DNA of 64,000 bases from Gammaproteobacteria bacterium. GTDB taxonomy: Bacteria > Pseudomonadota > Gammaproteobacteria > Pseudomonadales > Azotimanducaceae. A program made the position numbers and the translations under genes. Positions 46,004 through 54,985 of the stretch are shown in pieces. Positions within the stretch are counted from its first letter, which is position 1; each line of letters starts with the position of its first letter. The notes under the pieces were generated by a model. It made no database searches, was not told where the DNA came from, and worked only from the letters and a program-made list of their open reading frames with translations. The stretch is from the NCBI GenBank assembly GCA_026707945.1, contig JAPOVV010000110.1:248001-312000 (forward strand), read 5' to 3'.

Positions 46004-46720
46004 CTACGGTAGCAAAGCACCACCTTCAACGTCTACCGTACCACCGGTCATATAACCGTTTTCAAGACAAAACAAGATGGCGGATGCGACTTCGTCCGCA
46101 GTACCCGCACGAGGAATGAGCATTCGTTTTGTCGCTTGCGCAAGAAACTGTTGCCGAGCTTTTCCGGTTTGTGCAAACATTGGTGTATCGATGACGCCAG
46201 GACAAACGACATTGATCCGACGAGGCGCTATTTCAGGCGCAATGGCTCGTACAAACCCCTCAACGGCGTTTCCGACCGTCGAAATCGCGGATGAACCGGG
46301 GTTTGACTTTCTTGCGGGGTAACCGCTTACCAATACGATCGCACCATCTTCAGGCAGGTGCTCCGTTCCTAGCCGTACTGAGTTGGTGTATCCCCAAAGT
46401 TTTCGAAAGGAACCTTGAAATCCGTCCAAATCCATTTGCAAGAATGGCCCGGACGCTCGCTCACCGCCTGTCGCACAATTGACCAAGAAGTCATATGGCG
46501 CTTCCTCACTGAATAAAGTCGCGAGACCGTCTCGATCTAAGACGTCAATCTCTCGATAGCTGACTCGTTCTGAAGTCGACTCCTTCGCCGTCTCAATATG
46601 CGCGGGATTTCGACTGCCCGCTACGACTGTGACACCCGCGTCATCCAGGTGCTGTGTAGTAGCCAACCCGATGCCCGATGTTCCGCCCAGAACGATTGCC
46701 TTCTTGCCCTCAAGATTCAC
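46004..46720 (-). CDS. Short-chain dehydrogenase/reductase-like protein lacking the YxxxK motif
   Basis: A 238-residue Rossmann protein with VLGGTSGIGLA cofactor motif, an NCATGG (NNAG-like) segment and the C-terminal CPGVIDTPMF and GTVDVEGGALLP. The region that should carry the YxxxK catalytic pair reads SSAISTVGNAVEGF, where neither Tyr nor Lys is present at the expected spacing. The protein may use other residues or may only bind a nucleotide. It is 39 bases after the CinA-like gene on the same strand. Confidence 0.8.
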   Translation of the reverse strand: MNLEGKKAIVLGGTSGIGLATTQHLDDAGVTVVAGSRNPAHIETAKESTSERVSYREIDVLDRDGLATLFSEEAPYDFLVNCATGGERASGPFLQMDLDGFQGSFRKLWGYTNSVRLGTEHLPEDGAIVLVSGYPARKSNPGSSAISTVGNAVEGFVRAIAPEIAPRRINVVCPGVIDTPMFAQTGKARQQFLAQATKRMLIPRAGTADEVASAILFCLENGYMTGGTVDVEGGALLP

Positions 46721-46759
46721 GATTTAGTCCTTCTGTTCAAATGAGTTCGTATTTCTGCT

Positions 46760-47509
46760 TTACTCGTCCACTTCACCAGGTTCAGAGCCCCGTGATCGGA
46801 TGATTTCTCGTATCTCATCGACAGTAGACTCAACCTCGTTGAGCTTTGTACCTCTCACCACCAACGTGGTTCCGTATATACCTTCGCGGTGAAACGGGTA
46901 ACTGCCTATATCGACGCTTGGCATTCGATCTTGAAGTTCACCGAGTTGCGTGGCAATTTCACTCTCGCCCATAAACGCTCGAACGGACCGGGATTTAACC
47001 GTTTCGCCGCCATTGAAGCGAATATTCGGGAGCATTGCCTGCAATACAGCTGGGATACCCGCCATCACATGTACGTTCGACACCGAGAATCCTTGTGGTC
47101 CGCCGGTTGAGTTTTCGATCAGCTTAGATCCTTCCGGTACTCTTGCCATGAGTAATCGACTTTCCATTACGTCTGGAGGCGCTTCTCGAGCGCGTATCCG
47201 ATGTTCAATCTCTGGATGTTTGACGAGCGGCACACCAAATGCTGCCGCAATGCACTCTGCCGTAATGTCGTCGTGGGTAGGACCGATACCTCCCGTCGTG
47301 AGCACGTAGTCGTACGTTTCTCGAGCGTAATTCACTGCATCTACGATGGTATCGTGATCGTCGGGAATAACTCGTGCCTCTTGGACAGTCACCCCTTGAT
47401 CCCCTAAAGTTTGCGCAATATATTGAAGGTTTAGGTCCTGGGTTCGTCCTGACAGGATTTCATTGCCAATGATCAATACGCATGCCGTTACGACATTGGG
47501 AGTATCCAT
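46760..47509 (-). CDS. CinA-like / molybdopterin-binding domain protein
   Basis: The N-terminal MoaB/Mog-type domain of CinA, 249 residues, with IGNEILSGRTQDLN, LTTGGIGPTHDDITAE and MAGIPAVLQAML. The C-terminal nicotinamide-nucleotide amidase domain of full CinA is absent, as in many single-domain proteins. Possible role as a pyrophosphatase on nucleotide-diphosphate compounds. Ends 11 bases before the crotonase gene on the same strand. Confidence 0.83.
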   Translation of the reverse strand: MDTPNVVTACVLIIGNEILSGRTQDLNLQYIAQTLGDQGVTVQEARVIPDDHDTIVDAVNYARETYDYVLTTGGIGPTHDDITAECIAAAFGVPLVKHPEIEHRIRAREAPPDVMESRLLMARVPEGSKLIENSTGGPQGFSVSNVHVMAGIPAVLQAMLPNIRFNGGETVKSRSVRAFMGESEIATQLGELQDRMPSVDIGSYPFHREGIYGTTLVVRGTKLNEVESTVDEIREIIRSRGSEPGEVDE

Positions 47510-47520
47510 GGGGGATGTTC

Positions 47521-48321
47521 CTAGTTACCGGAGAAATTTGGTCGGCGTTTCTCCGCAAACGCCGTACGTCCTTCTTTGTAATCGGCCGAATCAAAGCAAT
47601 CGCGAACGAGCGCTTTAACGGCTCTAATCTCTTCCGGATTTCCACCACCTTCGTATGCGTTTACCGCGGCTTTAGCGGCTTTGATCGTGAGGGGGGCATT
47701 ACCCCCGATCCGTTCACAATACGCTTGTACTTCAGCATCGATTTCTTCACGCTCCACGACGAACTGCACGATCCCCGCATCATAGGCTTCTTCCGTAGTC
47801 AGGAAGCGAGCGGAAAAGAGAATATCTCGCGCCCTTGCTGGACCACAGATACGTGAGAGTTTGGCTAAACCTTCGTAGTCATATCCGAGTCCCAGTTTAG
47901 CTGCCGGGATGCCAAAGGTGCTATCAGGCGTCGCGAATCGAACATCCGCCTGTAACGCGGTCGCCAATCCGCCACCAATGCAATAACCGGTGATCTTGGC
48001 GATGAGTGGCTTAGTCATCGTGTTCAACGCTCGAGATCCTCTTGCAGATGCCTGACCGTAGGTCTCAGCTTGCGCCGCATTACCACGCACCTTATTGAAC
48101 TCGCTGATATCGGCACCCGATACGAACGCCTTGCCACCGGCGCCGCTCATGACCACCACTCGAATGTCCGGGTCCGCTTCAAAGTGGTCGATGATGTCAG
48201 CAATCCCCGCCCACATTTCAAGGGATAGGGCATTGTGACGGGGCGGGTTGTTGAATGTCATGTACCCGATCGGACCCTCGATATGTGCGAGCATTCGATC
48301 TGTGTTGAGTTCTAAGTTCAT
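47521..48321 (-). CDS. Enoyl-CoA hydratase/isomerase (crotonase) family protein
   Basis: A 266-residue crotonase. The oxyanion-hole phrases are present (SGADISEF, GGGLATALQADVRFA), but the two catalytic glutamates of true hydratases are replaced: the GGGxE position reads Ala, and the PExxLG position reads PAAKLGL. It is therefore unlikely to be a simple enoyl-CoA hydratase and may be an isomerase, hydrolase or lyase. It overlaps the CitE-like gene by four bases in a three-gene acyl-CoA operon. Confidence 0.82.
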   Translation of the reverse strand: MNLELNTDRMLAHIEGPIGYMTFNNPPRHNALSLEMWAGIADIIDHFEADPDIRVVVMSGAGGKAFVSGADISEFNKVRGNAAQAETYGQASARGSRALNTMTKPLIAKITGYCIGGGLATALQADVRFATPDSTFGIPAAKLGLGYDYEGLAKLSRICGPARARDILFSARFLTTEEAYDAGIVQFVVEREEIDAEVQAYCERIGGNAPLTIKAAKAAVNAYEGGGNPEEIRAVKALVRDCFDSADYKEGRTAFAEKRRPNFSGN

Positions 48322-49223
48322 TTTTCTTCTATTTCTCCAACTCGCTTAAGCAGATCTTTTGCCTGCGAAAGGTGTGGGGCATCCACCATCTGCCCCTCAA
48401 ACCGAAAGGCGTTAAGACCTTCGCGACGTGCTTCATCAAACGCTTCCATCAATCGACGTGCACGCTCGACTTCATCAGCATTTGGCGTGAACGCTTCATT
48501 GACGACGGGGATTTGACTGGGGTGAATCGTCAATTTTCCCGTAAATCCAATTTTCCGCGAATTTTCGCATTCCTCGCGCAAAGCAGATTCGTCATCCAAT
48601 GACACAAATACGGAATCGATTGGTTGCACGCCATTCGATCTAGCTGCTAACAACGTTCGGTCGCCACATGACGCGAACAGACTTAAGTATTGTCCGTGCG
48701 AATTACGGTTTTCGGACGCACCGATTGCCGCAGCTAGGTCCTCCGCGCCCCATGTCAGTGCTTGAACACGTGGCTCGCTGGCGAGCACTTGCAGGTTGTC
48801 TACGCTTAGCGGTGTCTCACTACCTATGAGCAACAGGCCTACGCTCGTGTCATTTAACGGACGTCGCGTTTCTTGGTTCGTGATCAGTGTATCCAACAGT
48901 TGTAGATCCGTCAGTCGCTCAACTTTCGGCACCATATAGAGATGGGGAGGCGACGACATCGTCGCATCTAAATCATCGAGACCCCAAGGCGTATCGAGCG
49001 CATTGAGTCGGATGGCTATTTCCTTGCGACCGAAATCAACAGTCGCTAACCAGTCCGAAATGATGTCACGAGCGGTTGCCTTCTCGTCCGGTGCGACAGC
49101 GTCCTCAAGATCAATGACCAATGTATCCGCTTCGCTTTCGAGCGATTTAGCGAGCATCTTCTCGCTTGGTCCTGGTACGAAGTGCACAGAACGGCGGGCT
49201 CGAATGGGGTTGAGGTGTCTCAC
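48318..49223 (-). CDS. CitE-like HpcH/HpaI-family CoA-ester lyase
   Basis: TIM-barrel lyase of 301 residues, with RARRSVHFVPGPSEKM, VIDLEDAVAPDEKATAR (metal/aspartate region) and the arginine-containing AIRLNALDTPWG. The family includes the citrate lyase beta subunit and malyl-, beta-methylmalyl- and citramalyl-CoA lyases. With a MaoC-type hydratase beside it, a citramalyl- or methylmalyl-CoA type cleavage is a reasonable inference. It overlaps both neighbours by four bases. Confidence 0.85.
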   Translation of the reverse strand: MRHLNPIRARRSVHFVPGPSEKMLAKSLESEADTLVIDLEDAVAPDEKATARDIISDWLATVDFGRKEIAIRLNALDTPWGLDDLDATMSSPPHLYMVPKVERLTDLQLLDTLITNQETRRPLNDTSVGLLLIGSETPLSVDNLQVLASEPRVQALTWGAEDLAAAIGASENRNSHGQYLSLFASCGDRTLLAARSNGVQPIDSVFVSLDDESALREECENSRKIGFTGKLTIHPSQIPVVNEAFTPNADEVERARRLMEAFDEARREGLNAFRFEGQMVDAPHLSQAKDLLKRVGEIEEK

Positions 49224-49669
49224 GCTTTGCGTTGCATCATGGCACCACGTTCACAGAGGCACACGATTTCGCCTCGTTGATTGAGCCCTCGATGTTCAAA
49301 TGTCACGATGCCTCGATCGGGTTTCGTACGACTTTCACGCTTGGCGACAACCTTTGTAGAAACTGTGATCGTATCGCCGATAAAAACCGGATTGGGAAAC
49401 GTCGTCTTGTCGAACCCTAAATTGCCGAGAGTCGTCCCTAGGGTGGTGTCTCCGACGGACAAACCCACTACCAACCCTAACGTAAAGATGCTGTTGACGA
49501 GTATCTGGCCATGGATCGAATCTTTGGCAAACTCAGAATCCAGATGTAAAGGTTGGGGATTTAGGGTCAGTACCGTAAACATCAGGTTATCGGTTTCGGT
49601 CACCGTCCGACTCGGTTCGTGATGGAATTCCATCCCGATATCGAGCTCCTCAAAGAACTTACCCGCCAC
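49220..49669 (-). CDS. MaoC-family (R)-specific enoyl-CoA hydratase
   Basis: A hot-dog-fold hydratase of 149 residues with NPQPLHLDSEFAK, which carries the conserved Asp/His pair of the MaoC active site (Asp-x4-His type). Such enzymes hydrate mesaconyl-, itaconyl- or crotonyl-type CoA esters. First gene of the operon with the CitE-like lyase and crotonase, in the manner of itaconate or mesaconate degradation loci. No CoA transferase is present. Confidence 0.86.
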   Translation of the reverse strand: MAGKFFEELDIGMEFHHEPSRTVTETDNLMFTVLTLNPQPLHLDSEFAKDSIHGQILVNSIFTLGLVVGLSVGDTTLGTTLGNLGFDKTTFPNPVFIGDTITVSTKVVAKRESRTKPDRGIVTFEHRGLNQRGEIVCLCERGAMMQRKA

Positions 49670-49713
49670 CTAAGCGTACCCTTACCACCATCGATATCCT
49701 CATATTTTGATCC

Positions 49714-50880
49714 ATGGACTTTGTGTTAACCGAAGAACAAGACATGATCCGCGACGCGATTCGTCGGATATGTACGGATTTTCCTGACGAATATTGGGCG
49801 AAATGCGACGAAGGACACACGTTCCCGTGGGACTTCTATAACGCACTCGCCGAAGGCGGCTGGATTGGTATCGCAATACCGGAGCAGTACGGCGGTAGTG
49901 GAAAGGGGATCACAGAAGCATCCATCATTCTCGAAGAAGTGTCAGCATCCGGCGCTGCTATGAACGGCGCGAGCGGGATTCATCTTTCGATCTTTGGCAT
50001 GCATCCGGTCGTCAAGTATGGGTCGGAAGAGTTGAAACAGAAATATCTTCCTCGCGTGGCGAACGGAGACCTTCATGTGGCGTTCGGTGTCACCGAACCC
50101 GATGCTGGAACAGACACCACCTCAATATCCACGACTGCCACACTCGATGGCGATCACTACATCGTCAAGGGTCGAAAAGTTTGGACAACGAAAGCTCTCG
50201 ATTCTGAACGCGTGCTGTTGCTTACAAGAACTCAGAGCAAGGACAAAGTCCAGCGTCGATCTGAAGGAATGACACTCTTATTTGCGGAACTGCAAAGACC
50301 TGAAGTTTCGATCTCCCCGATACCAAAAGTTGGTCGTAACGCGGTCGCTACCTGCGAGGTAGTGTATGACAACCTACCCGTTCACGTAAGCGATCGCGTT
50401 GGTGAAGAAGGAAAGGGCTTCAGACATATTCTTGATGGACTCAATGCCGAACGAATCCTCGTCGCTTCGGAAGCACTTGGCATCGGACGAGCAGCGATAC
50501 GTCGCGCTGTCAACTACGCGAACGAACGTGTGGTGTTCGGCAGACCCATCGGACAAAACCAGGGCGTTTCCTTCCCACTCGGTGAAGCGCGGATGCGCCT
50601 GGACGCTGCAGAGCTGATGATCCGAAAAGCTTCGTGGTTACTAGATCAAGGCTTACCTTGCGGTGCCGAAGCAAATATGGCGAAGTGGTTAGCTGCAGAC
50701 GCTTGTTTTCAGGCTGCGGACCAAGCGGTACAGACTCACGGTGGATTTGGATACGCAAAAGAGTTTCATGTTGAACGCTACTGGCGGGAAGCCAGGCTTA
50801 TGCGCATCGCACCGATTTCTCAAGAGATGGTGCTCAACTACGTCACCGAGCATGTGCTGGAGCTTCCGCGTTCCTATTGA
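49714..50880 (+). CDS. Acyl-CoA dehydrogenase
   Basis: FAD-dependent dehydrogenase of 388 residues with the usual segments: FGVTEPDAGTDTTSIST, KVWTTKAL, FRHILDGLNAERI, RVVFGRPIGQNQGVSF and QTHGGFGYAKEFHVERYWREARL. The ending RIAPISQEMVLNYVTEHVLELPRSY matches a common subgroup in which the catalytic base is not at the usual IYEGT position. It is divergent from the MaoC gene, sharing a 44-base gap, and probably works in the same CoA pathway. Confidence 0.9.
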   Translation: MDFVLTEEQDMIRDAIRRICTDFPDEYWAKCDEGHTFPWDFYNALAEGGWIGIAIPEQYGGSGKGITEASIILEEVSASGAAMNGASGIHLSIFGMHPVVKYGSEELKQKYLPRVANGDLHVAFGVTEPDAGTDTTSISTTATLDGDHYIVKGRKVWTTKALDSERVLLLTRTQSKDKVQRRSEGMTLLFAELQRPEVSISPIPKVGRNAVATCEVVYDNLPVHVSDRVGEEGKGFRHILDGLNAERILVASEALGIGRAAIRRAVNYANERVVFGRPIGQNQGVSFPLGEARMRLDAAELMIRKASWLLDQGLPCGAEANMAKWLAADACFQAADQAVQTHGGFGYAKEFHVERYWREARLMRIAPISQEMVLNYVTEHVLELPRSY

Positions 50881-50947
50881 CCACAAGTGTTTCCGTCACA
50901 CGACTGAGTTGATCTTCCGCGAATCTCTATTTATTGTGTGAGATAGC

Positions 50948-52810
50948 TCACGCTGGTGAACTCGGAGTGGCATCGGCCGTGTATCTTCCGGCTTGCGTCG
51001 AGAACATCGACTCATAAAGTCCTTTTTCGGACATAAGATCGAAATGGCTGCCAATTTCGGCCACGCGTCCATCGTCTAGTACCACGATGATGTCTGCCAT
51101 ACGGACCGTAGAAAATCGATGTGAAATAAACACGACTGTCTTACCCTCAGTCGCTGACGCGATCCGTTCGAATAGTCTGCCTTCCGCCAATGCATCCAAT
51201 GCAGAAGTTGGTTCATCGAGAACAAGCACCGCAGGCTCGTTCACGTAAGCACGAGAAATCGCGAGTGCCTGCCATTGACCACCTGAAAGATCAGTGCCTT
51301 CGTCTATAGTCTGACCGAGAGCTGTCCGATATCCTTGGTCGAGTTTTTCAACGAATTCGCCAACACCCGTAGCCTCTCCCGCGCGAACAATCCGATGTAA
51401 GTCTTCGGTCCGCTCTGCAAACTCGAGATTTATGTTCTCCGCTACAGTCATGTCTAACTTCAAGAAATCTTGGAACGTGACGCCGACGTTACGACGCACG
51501 TCTGAGAGATCGAAATTTCTTAAGTCGATACCATCAACCAAAACAGAACCTTCGGTAGGATCGTATAGCCTACAAAACAGTTTTACCAGCGTCGATTTAC
51601 CCGCACCATTCTTGCCGACGATCGCTACACGTTTTCCAACCGGTATATCAAACGACACATCTCTCAGCGCTAGGTTTGTCGAGCCCGGATACTTAAACGA
51701 GACTGATCGAAATGAAATCTCGCGGTCGAGCTTGAACTGTCTGGTCGGTTCCTTTGTGTGGGTTAGCGCCCCTTCGATTGTCGATGGCTCGATTCGCAGA
51801 AACTGGAAGAAACGACTAATAAATAACGAATTGCTATATATATCGCCCAATGCGGATATCAATCCTCTCAGCTGTCCCTGAGCTTGTTGCGAAACTTGCA
51901 TTACCAGGGCGAGGTCACCTAGGGTTATCTGTGAGGTCGCCGCTTGGTGAATACCGTAAATCCAAACACCTGCAACACCACCGAGCGCTAACAAATCAAA
52001 TAAAACGCCATGCTTTACATGATCTTCAAAATTCCGTCTGTGGACTGCCGACAAAGCGTCTACATGTTGGCGAAATCGCTTAAGCAATGGTTTGTCCAGA
52101 GCGTATGCACGGATTTCCTTCGCACTAGATCGAGAGTTCAACAGTGATACCACATAGTTAATCACCCGTTCGTGCCGAGTGAATTTCTCGAAGTAAGCAA
52201 ATTCACGATTTGCGACGCGTCCTTCCATGAATACCCGAGGCGACACCGTGACCAATACGACGACAACGGCGAGTGGATGAATCGTCGCCAACAATCCAAA
52301 TGTGGCACACATGCCCAGAATCGCACAGGGGAGCTGTATCGATGCGAGTGTGATGTGACCGAGCCTCCAAAACTCTCCACTACCTCGATGAAGCAAATCC
52401 TGAAGTTTCGGCGAATCAAAAAAAGCTAGGTCCAATCTAGCGGTTTTCTCAGCGACGCGATCCTGAGCCAAGAATCCGAGTGGCTCAGAGAGCACGAGTT
52501 TGATCTGATCAACAACGGATCCAAACACGCTTTGAATAACCCATAGCGCTAATACCGTGAGCGCGAAAGGCACCAGTTCGTACCAATGCACACCACCATC
52601 AATGGCTTCGACGACACCGTCAACGATCAGCTTCGTCATCCAAACGATTCCCGCTGGAATGAGAGCAATCGCGACGCTAAACAAGCTCGTGATCAATAAC
52701 GTAATTGGTCTTGCGTTCCATGCGAAAGCGAGCACTCTTGGCACAACACCGATCGCGACACCTAGGCGTTGAATCACACCTACATCAATTTCGTCTCTTT
52801 GAGAATCCAT
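50948..52810 (-). CDS. ABC exporter (MsbA/type-1 exporter fold)
   Basis: A half-transporter of about 620 residues: six transmembrane helices (about 30-330) and an ATPase domain with Walker A GKNGAGKST, signature LSGGQWQA (an unusual Trp in place of Arg) and Walker [13 protein letters not shown]. The ATG at 52810 with GAGAGA upstream is preferred over a TTG at 52891. It could export a lipid, peptide or drug; no substrate clue is nearby. Confidence 0.86.
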   Translation of the reverse strand: MDSQRDEIDVGVIQRLGVAIGVVPRVLAFAWNARPITLLITSLFSVAIALIPAGIVWMTKLIVDGVVEAIDGGVHWYELVPFALTVLALWVIQSVFGSVVDQIKLVLSEPLGFLAQDRVAEKTARLDLAFFDSPKLQDLLHRGSGEFWRLGHITLASIQLPCAILGMCATFGLLATIHPLAVVVVLVTVSPRVFMEGRVANREFAYFEKFTRHERVINYVVSLLNSRSSAKEIRAYALDKPLLKRFRQHVDALSAVHRRNFEDHVKHGVLFDLLALGGVAGVWIYGIHQAATSQITLGDLALVMQVSQQAQGQLRGLISALGDIYSNSLFISRFFQFLRIEPSTIEGALTHTKEPTRQFKLDREISFRSVSFKYPGSTNLALRDVSFDIPVGKRVAIVGKNGAGKSTLVKLFCRLYDPTEGSVLVDGIDLRNFDLSDVRRNVGVTFQDFLKLDMTVAENINLEFAERTEDLHRIVRAGEATGVGEFVEKLDQGYRTALGQTIDEGTDLSGGQWQALAISRAYVNEPAVLVLDEPTSALDALAEGRLFERIASATEGKTVVFISHRFSTVRMADIIVVLDDGRVAEIGSHFDLMSEKGLYESMFSTQAGRYTADATPSSPA

Positions 52811-52891
52811 GGTGTCTCTCGAAATCGTTCCGTATGCGGCGGTCTCTATTGAGAGAGTCCCCGCGCCTTTTCCGTCATCACGAAGCCGCAA

Positions 52892-53219
52892 AGATTAGAA
52901 AGAAGCAATTCGATCTGGCAACGATTTCTCCATACCGAAGGAAATTTCAGCTTTAAGTTGCACGCAAAAACAAGCTGGTTTATTCCAAGTAATCGTTCAA
53001 CATCGGAAAAGGTCGCTGTCTTGTTCGACAGAGGTAGACCGCTGTCTACGATTCTTGAAAATGTTCAGCGAGATACCAGTTCAGAACCTTCATCAAGAGA
53101 GGCGCACTAGAAAGCTAAATCAACTTAGCGATCGAGACATCATTAGAACGTGATTGCATTATGATATCGATGAAATCGTTTTGTATACTTTACACCGAAC
53201 AACCCAAGAGCGCGCAATC
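52892..53219. other. Intergenic region upstream of the toxin-antitoxin pair
   Basis: No gene is seen. A good -10 element TATACT lies at 53184-53189, about 30 bases before the antitoxin ATG, embedded in the palindrome GTATAC. A convincing -35 at the right distance is lacking. Such palindromes at the -10 are a usual operator site for ribbon-helix-helix antitoxins, so autoregulation is possible. Confidence 0.45.
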
Positions 53220-53471
53220 ATGCCGAGTATTACGATCCGCAATCTTGACGCGTACGTGAAAAACCGTTTGCGAAAAAGAGCTGCAAGCAACAGCAGGTCA
53301 ATGGAGGCAGAAGCGCGGTTGATTCTGCGGGACGCGCTAGTCAAGAAACCCAGCGATGACAGTCAGAACCTAGCTGAAATAATCCGTGAGCACATGGCAC
53401 CTCTTGGTGGTGTCGAACTTGAACTACCACCACGCCATGGACCAGATCGTGAACCACCAACTTTTGATTGA
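53220..53471 (+). CDS. FitA-like ribbon-helix-helix antitoxin
   Basis: An 83-residue protein starting MPSITIRNLDAYVKNRLRKR, the beta-strand and helix of a ribbon-helix-helix DNA-binding domain, followed by a second helix (SMEAEARLILRDAL) and an acidic, proline-rich C-terminal tail that would wrap the toxin. The ATG at 53220 fits the family start. It overlaps or abuts the PIN toxin gene downstream, forming a type II toxin-antitoxin pair. Confidence 0.87.
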   Translation: MPSITIRNLDAYVKNRLRKRAASNSRSMEAEARLILRDALVKKPSDDSQNLAEIIREHMAPLGGVELELPPRHGPDREPPTFD

Positions 53472-53479
53472 GCCTTGGA

Positions 53480-53911
53480 ATGGCTATATTGTTAGACACA
53501 AACGTAGTTTCAGAACTGATGCGTCCGGTGCCAGATACCGGCGTAGAGGTATGGCTTTCTAAATACGAAAAATCGGACTTGTACTTTTCAAGCGTTAGCG
53601 AGGCAGAGCTACGCTACGGTATTGCACTGCTCCCATCCGGACGCCGCAAAGACCGACTCGAGTCAGCAATGGAGGCCATGCTACAGAAAGCGTTCCAAAA
53701 CCGAGTATTGAGTTTCGACCGAAAATCTGCTCATACGTACGCAGAAATCGCTGCCTCGCGCAAATTAGCAGGACGTCCGTATTCGCGATTTGACTGCCAG
53801 ATCGCATCTATAGCAAGCTCGAACGATTGTGTTCTCGCGACTCGGAATATACGCGACTTTGTCGGTATGGGAGTCGACCTACTTAATCCTTGGTCAGACG
53901 TGGAGTCGTAG
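53480..53911 (+). CDS. FitB/VapC-like PIN-domain toxin
   Basis: A PIN ribonuclease of 143 residues. The metal-binding acids are visible: Asp in LLDTNVVSELMRP, Glu in SEAELRYGI, and Asp in SRFDCQIASIA plus LATRNIRDF. The ATG at 53480 is taken although a TTG at 53468, overlapping the antitoxin stop, is possible. VapC-type toxins cut tRNA or rRNA when freed from the antitoxin. Confidence 0.9.
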   Translation: MAILLDTNVVSELMRPVPDTGVEVWLSKYEKSDLYFSSVSEAELRYGIALLPSGRRKDRLESAMEAMLQKAFQNRVLSFDRKSAHTYAEIAASRKLAGRPYSRFDCQIASIASSNDCVLATRNIRDFVGMGVDLLNPWSDVES

Positions 53912-54099
53912 ATATGTGGCTCTGTCGAGAGTACGGTGTCAATTTGAACGTAATTGAGTCTCCGAATTACATCTGCGATCGTTCTCAACTAAGAAGCATC
54001 AGCGATGTTCGAATATCAGCTCGCGCACTGGAGAATTTGGTATTCGACAGTGTAGCAATAGGTTGTCGAAACCGAATCAAGTGAAAAGCACAATAGCCG

Positions 54100-54906
54100 A
54101 TGTCCAAATTGAATGTTGTCAGCTGGAATGTAGGGAAAAGGCGATTGGCAATCGAGTCTCTCTACAAATCAGATTTCGACATTGCGTTGATACAAGAAGC
54201 ACCTTTGGCATCAAAGAGCTGGGAAGCTCGCCATGTTGACCGCGGTGCAGACATTCTCAATCTATCCGATAGAGCCAAAGTCGTAAACCTGACGAACATA
54301 CCTCACGGCCGTCGGCCGAATCACGATGAAATATCAACTAGTGCGCCAGGAACCATCGCCGTAGCTCGCGTTACACCTGGAGACGATGAGCCAATTCTTG
54401 TTGTTAGCCTCTATGCGCGCTGGGAAAAACCGCATCCTCAAACACCGACCAACTGGTATGTCGGGTATGCCGACGCTATGGCACATCGTGCGATTTCCGA
54501 CCTAAGCGCTCTTATCGGGCATACTGACCCTCGTTCACATCGAATATTGGTAGCCGGGGACTTCAATCTAATACATGGTGCCTTGGATTCGAACCCACTC
54601 GCGTTGCCAGCTCGTGATCGAAGTGTCTTCACAAGGCTCGATTCACTTGGCTTCGAATTCCTAGGACCTCAGTTCCCAAACGGAAGGCGTGCCGTTCCTT
54701 TGCCCCAGGGGTTGCCTGAAAATACCGGGAACGTTCCAACGTACTACACGACACACCAAGAACCATCAACTGCTGCTAACCAGCTCGACTACGTGTTTGC
54801 CTCACGGGGATTTCACGAATCCATTTCTACACACGCTCTCAATGGCGATGAGGAATGGGGGCTAAGTGACCACTGTCAAATCAGAATCGTTGTTGATCTT
54901 GGATGA
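54100..54906 (+). CDS. Endonuclease/exonuclease/phosphatase (EEP) family protein
   Basis: A 268-residue EEP-fold protein with SWNVGKRRLAI, Gln-Glu in ALIQEAP, VAGDFNLIHG, and the C-terminal LSDHCQIRIVV, giving the metal and phosphate-binding residues of the family. Substrate may be DNA, RNA or a phosphoester. Lies after the toxin-antitoxin pair but separated by about 190 bases with no clear link. Confidence 0.85.
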   Translation: MSKLNVVSWNVGKRRLAIESLYKSDFDIALIQEAPLASKSWEARHVDRGADILNLSDRAKVVNLTNIPHGRRPNHDEISTSAPGTIAVARVTPGDDEPILVVSLYARWEKPHPQTPTNWYVGYADAMAHRAISDLSALIGHTDPRSHRILVAGDFNLIHGALDSNPLALPARDRSVFTRLDSLGFEFLGPQFPNGRRAVPLPQGLPENTGNVPTYYTTHQEPSTAANQLDYVFASRGFHESISTHALNGDEEWGLSDHCQIRIVVDLG

Positions 54907-54985
54907 ATAGAGATCAGATTTTGATTGAACTTTCCCCAATTAACCTGAATACGGATGTGTTTTTTCGATATATCAGAATCTAGCG

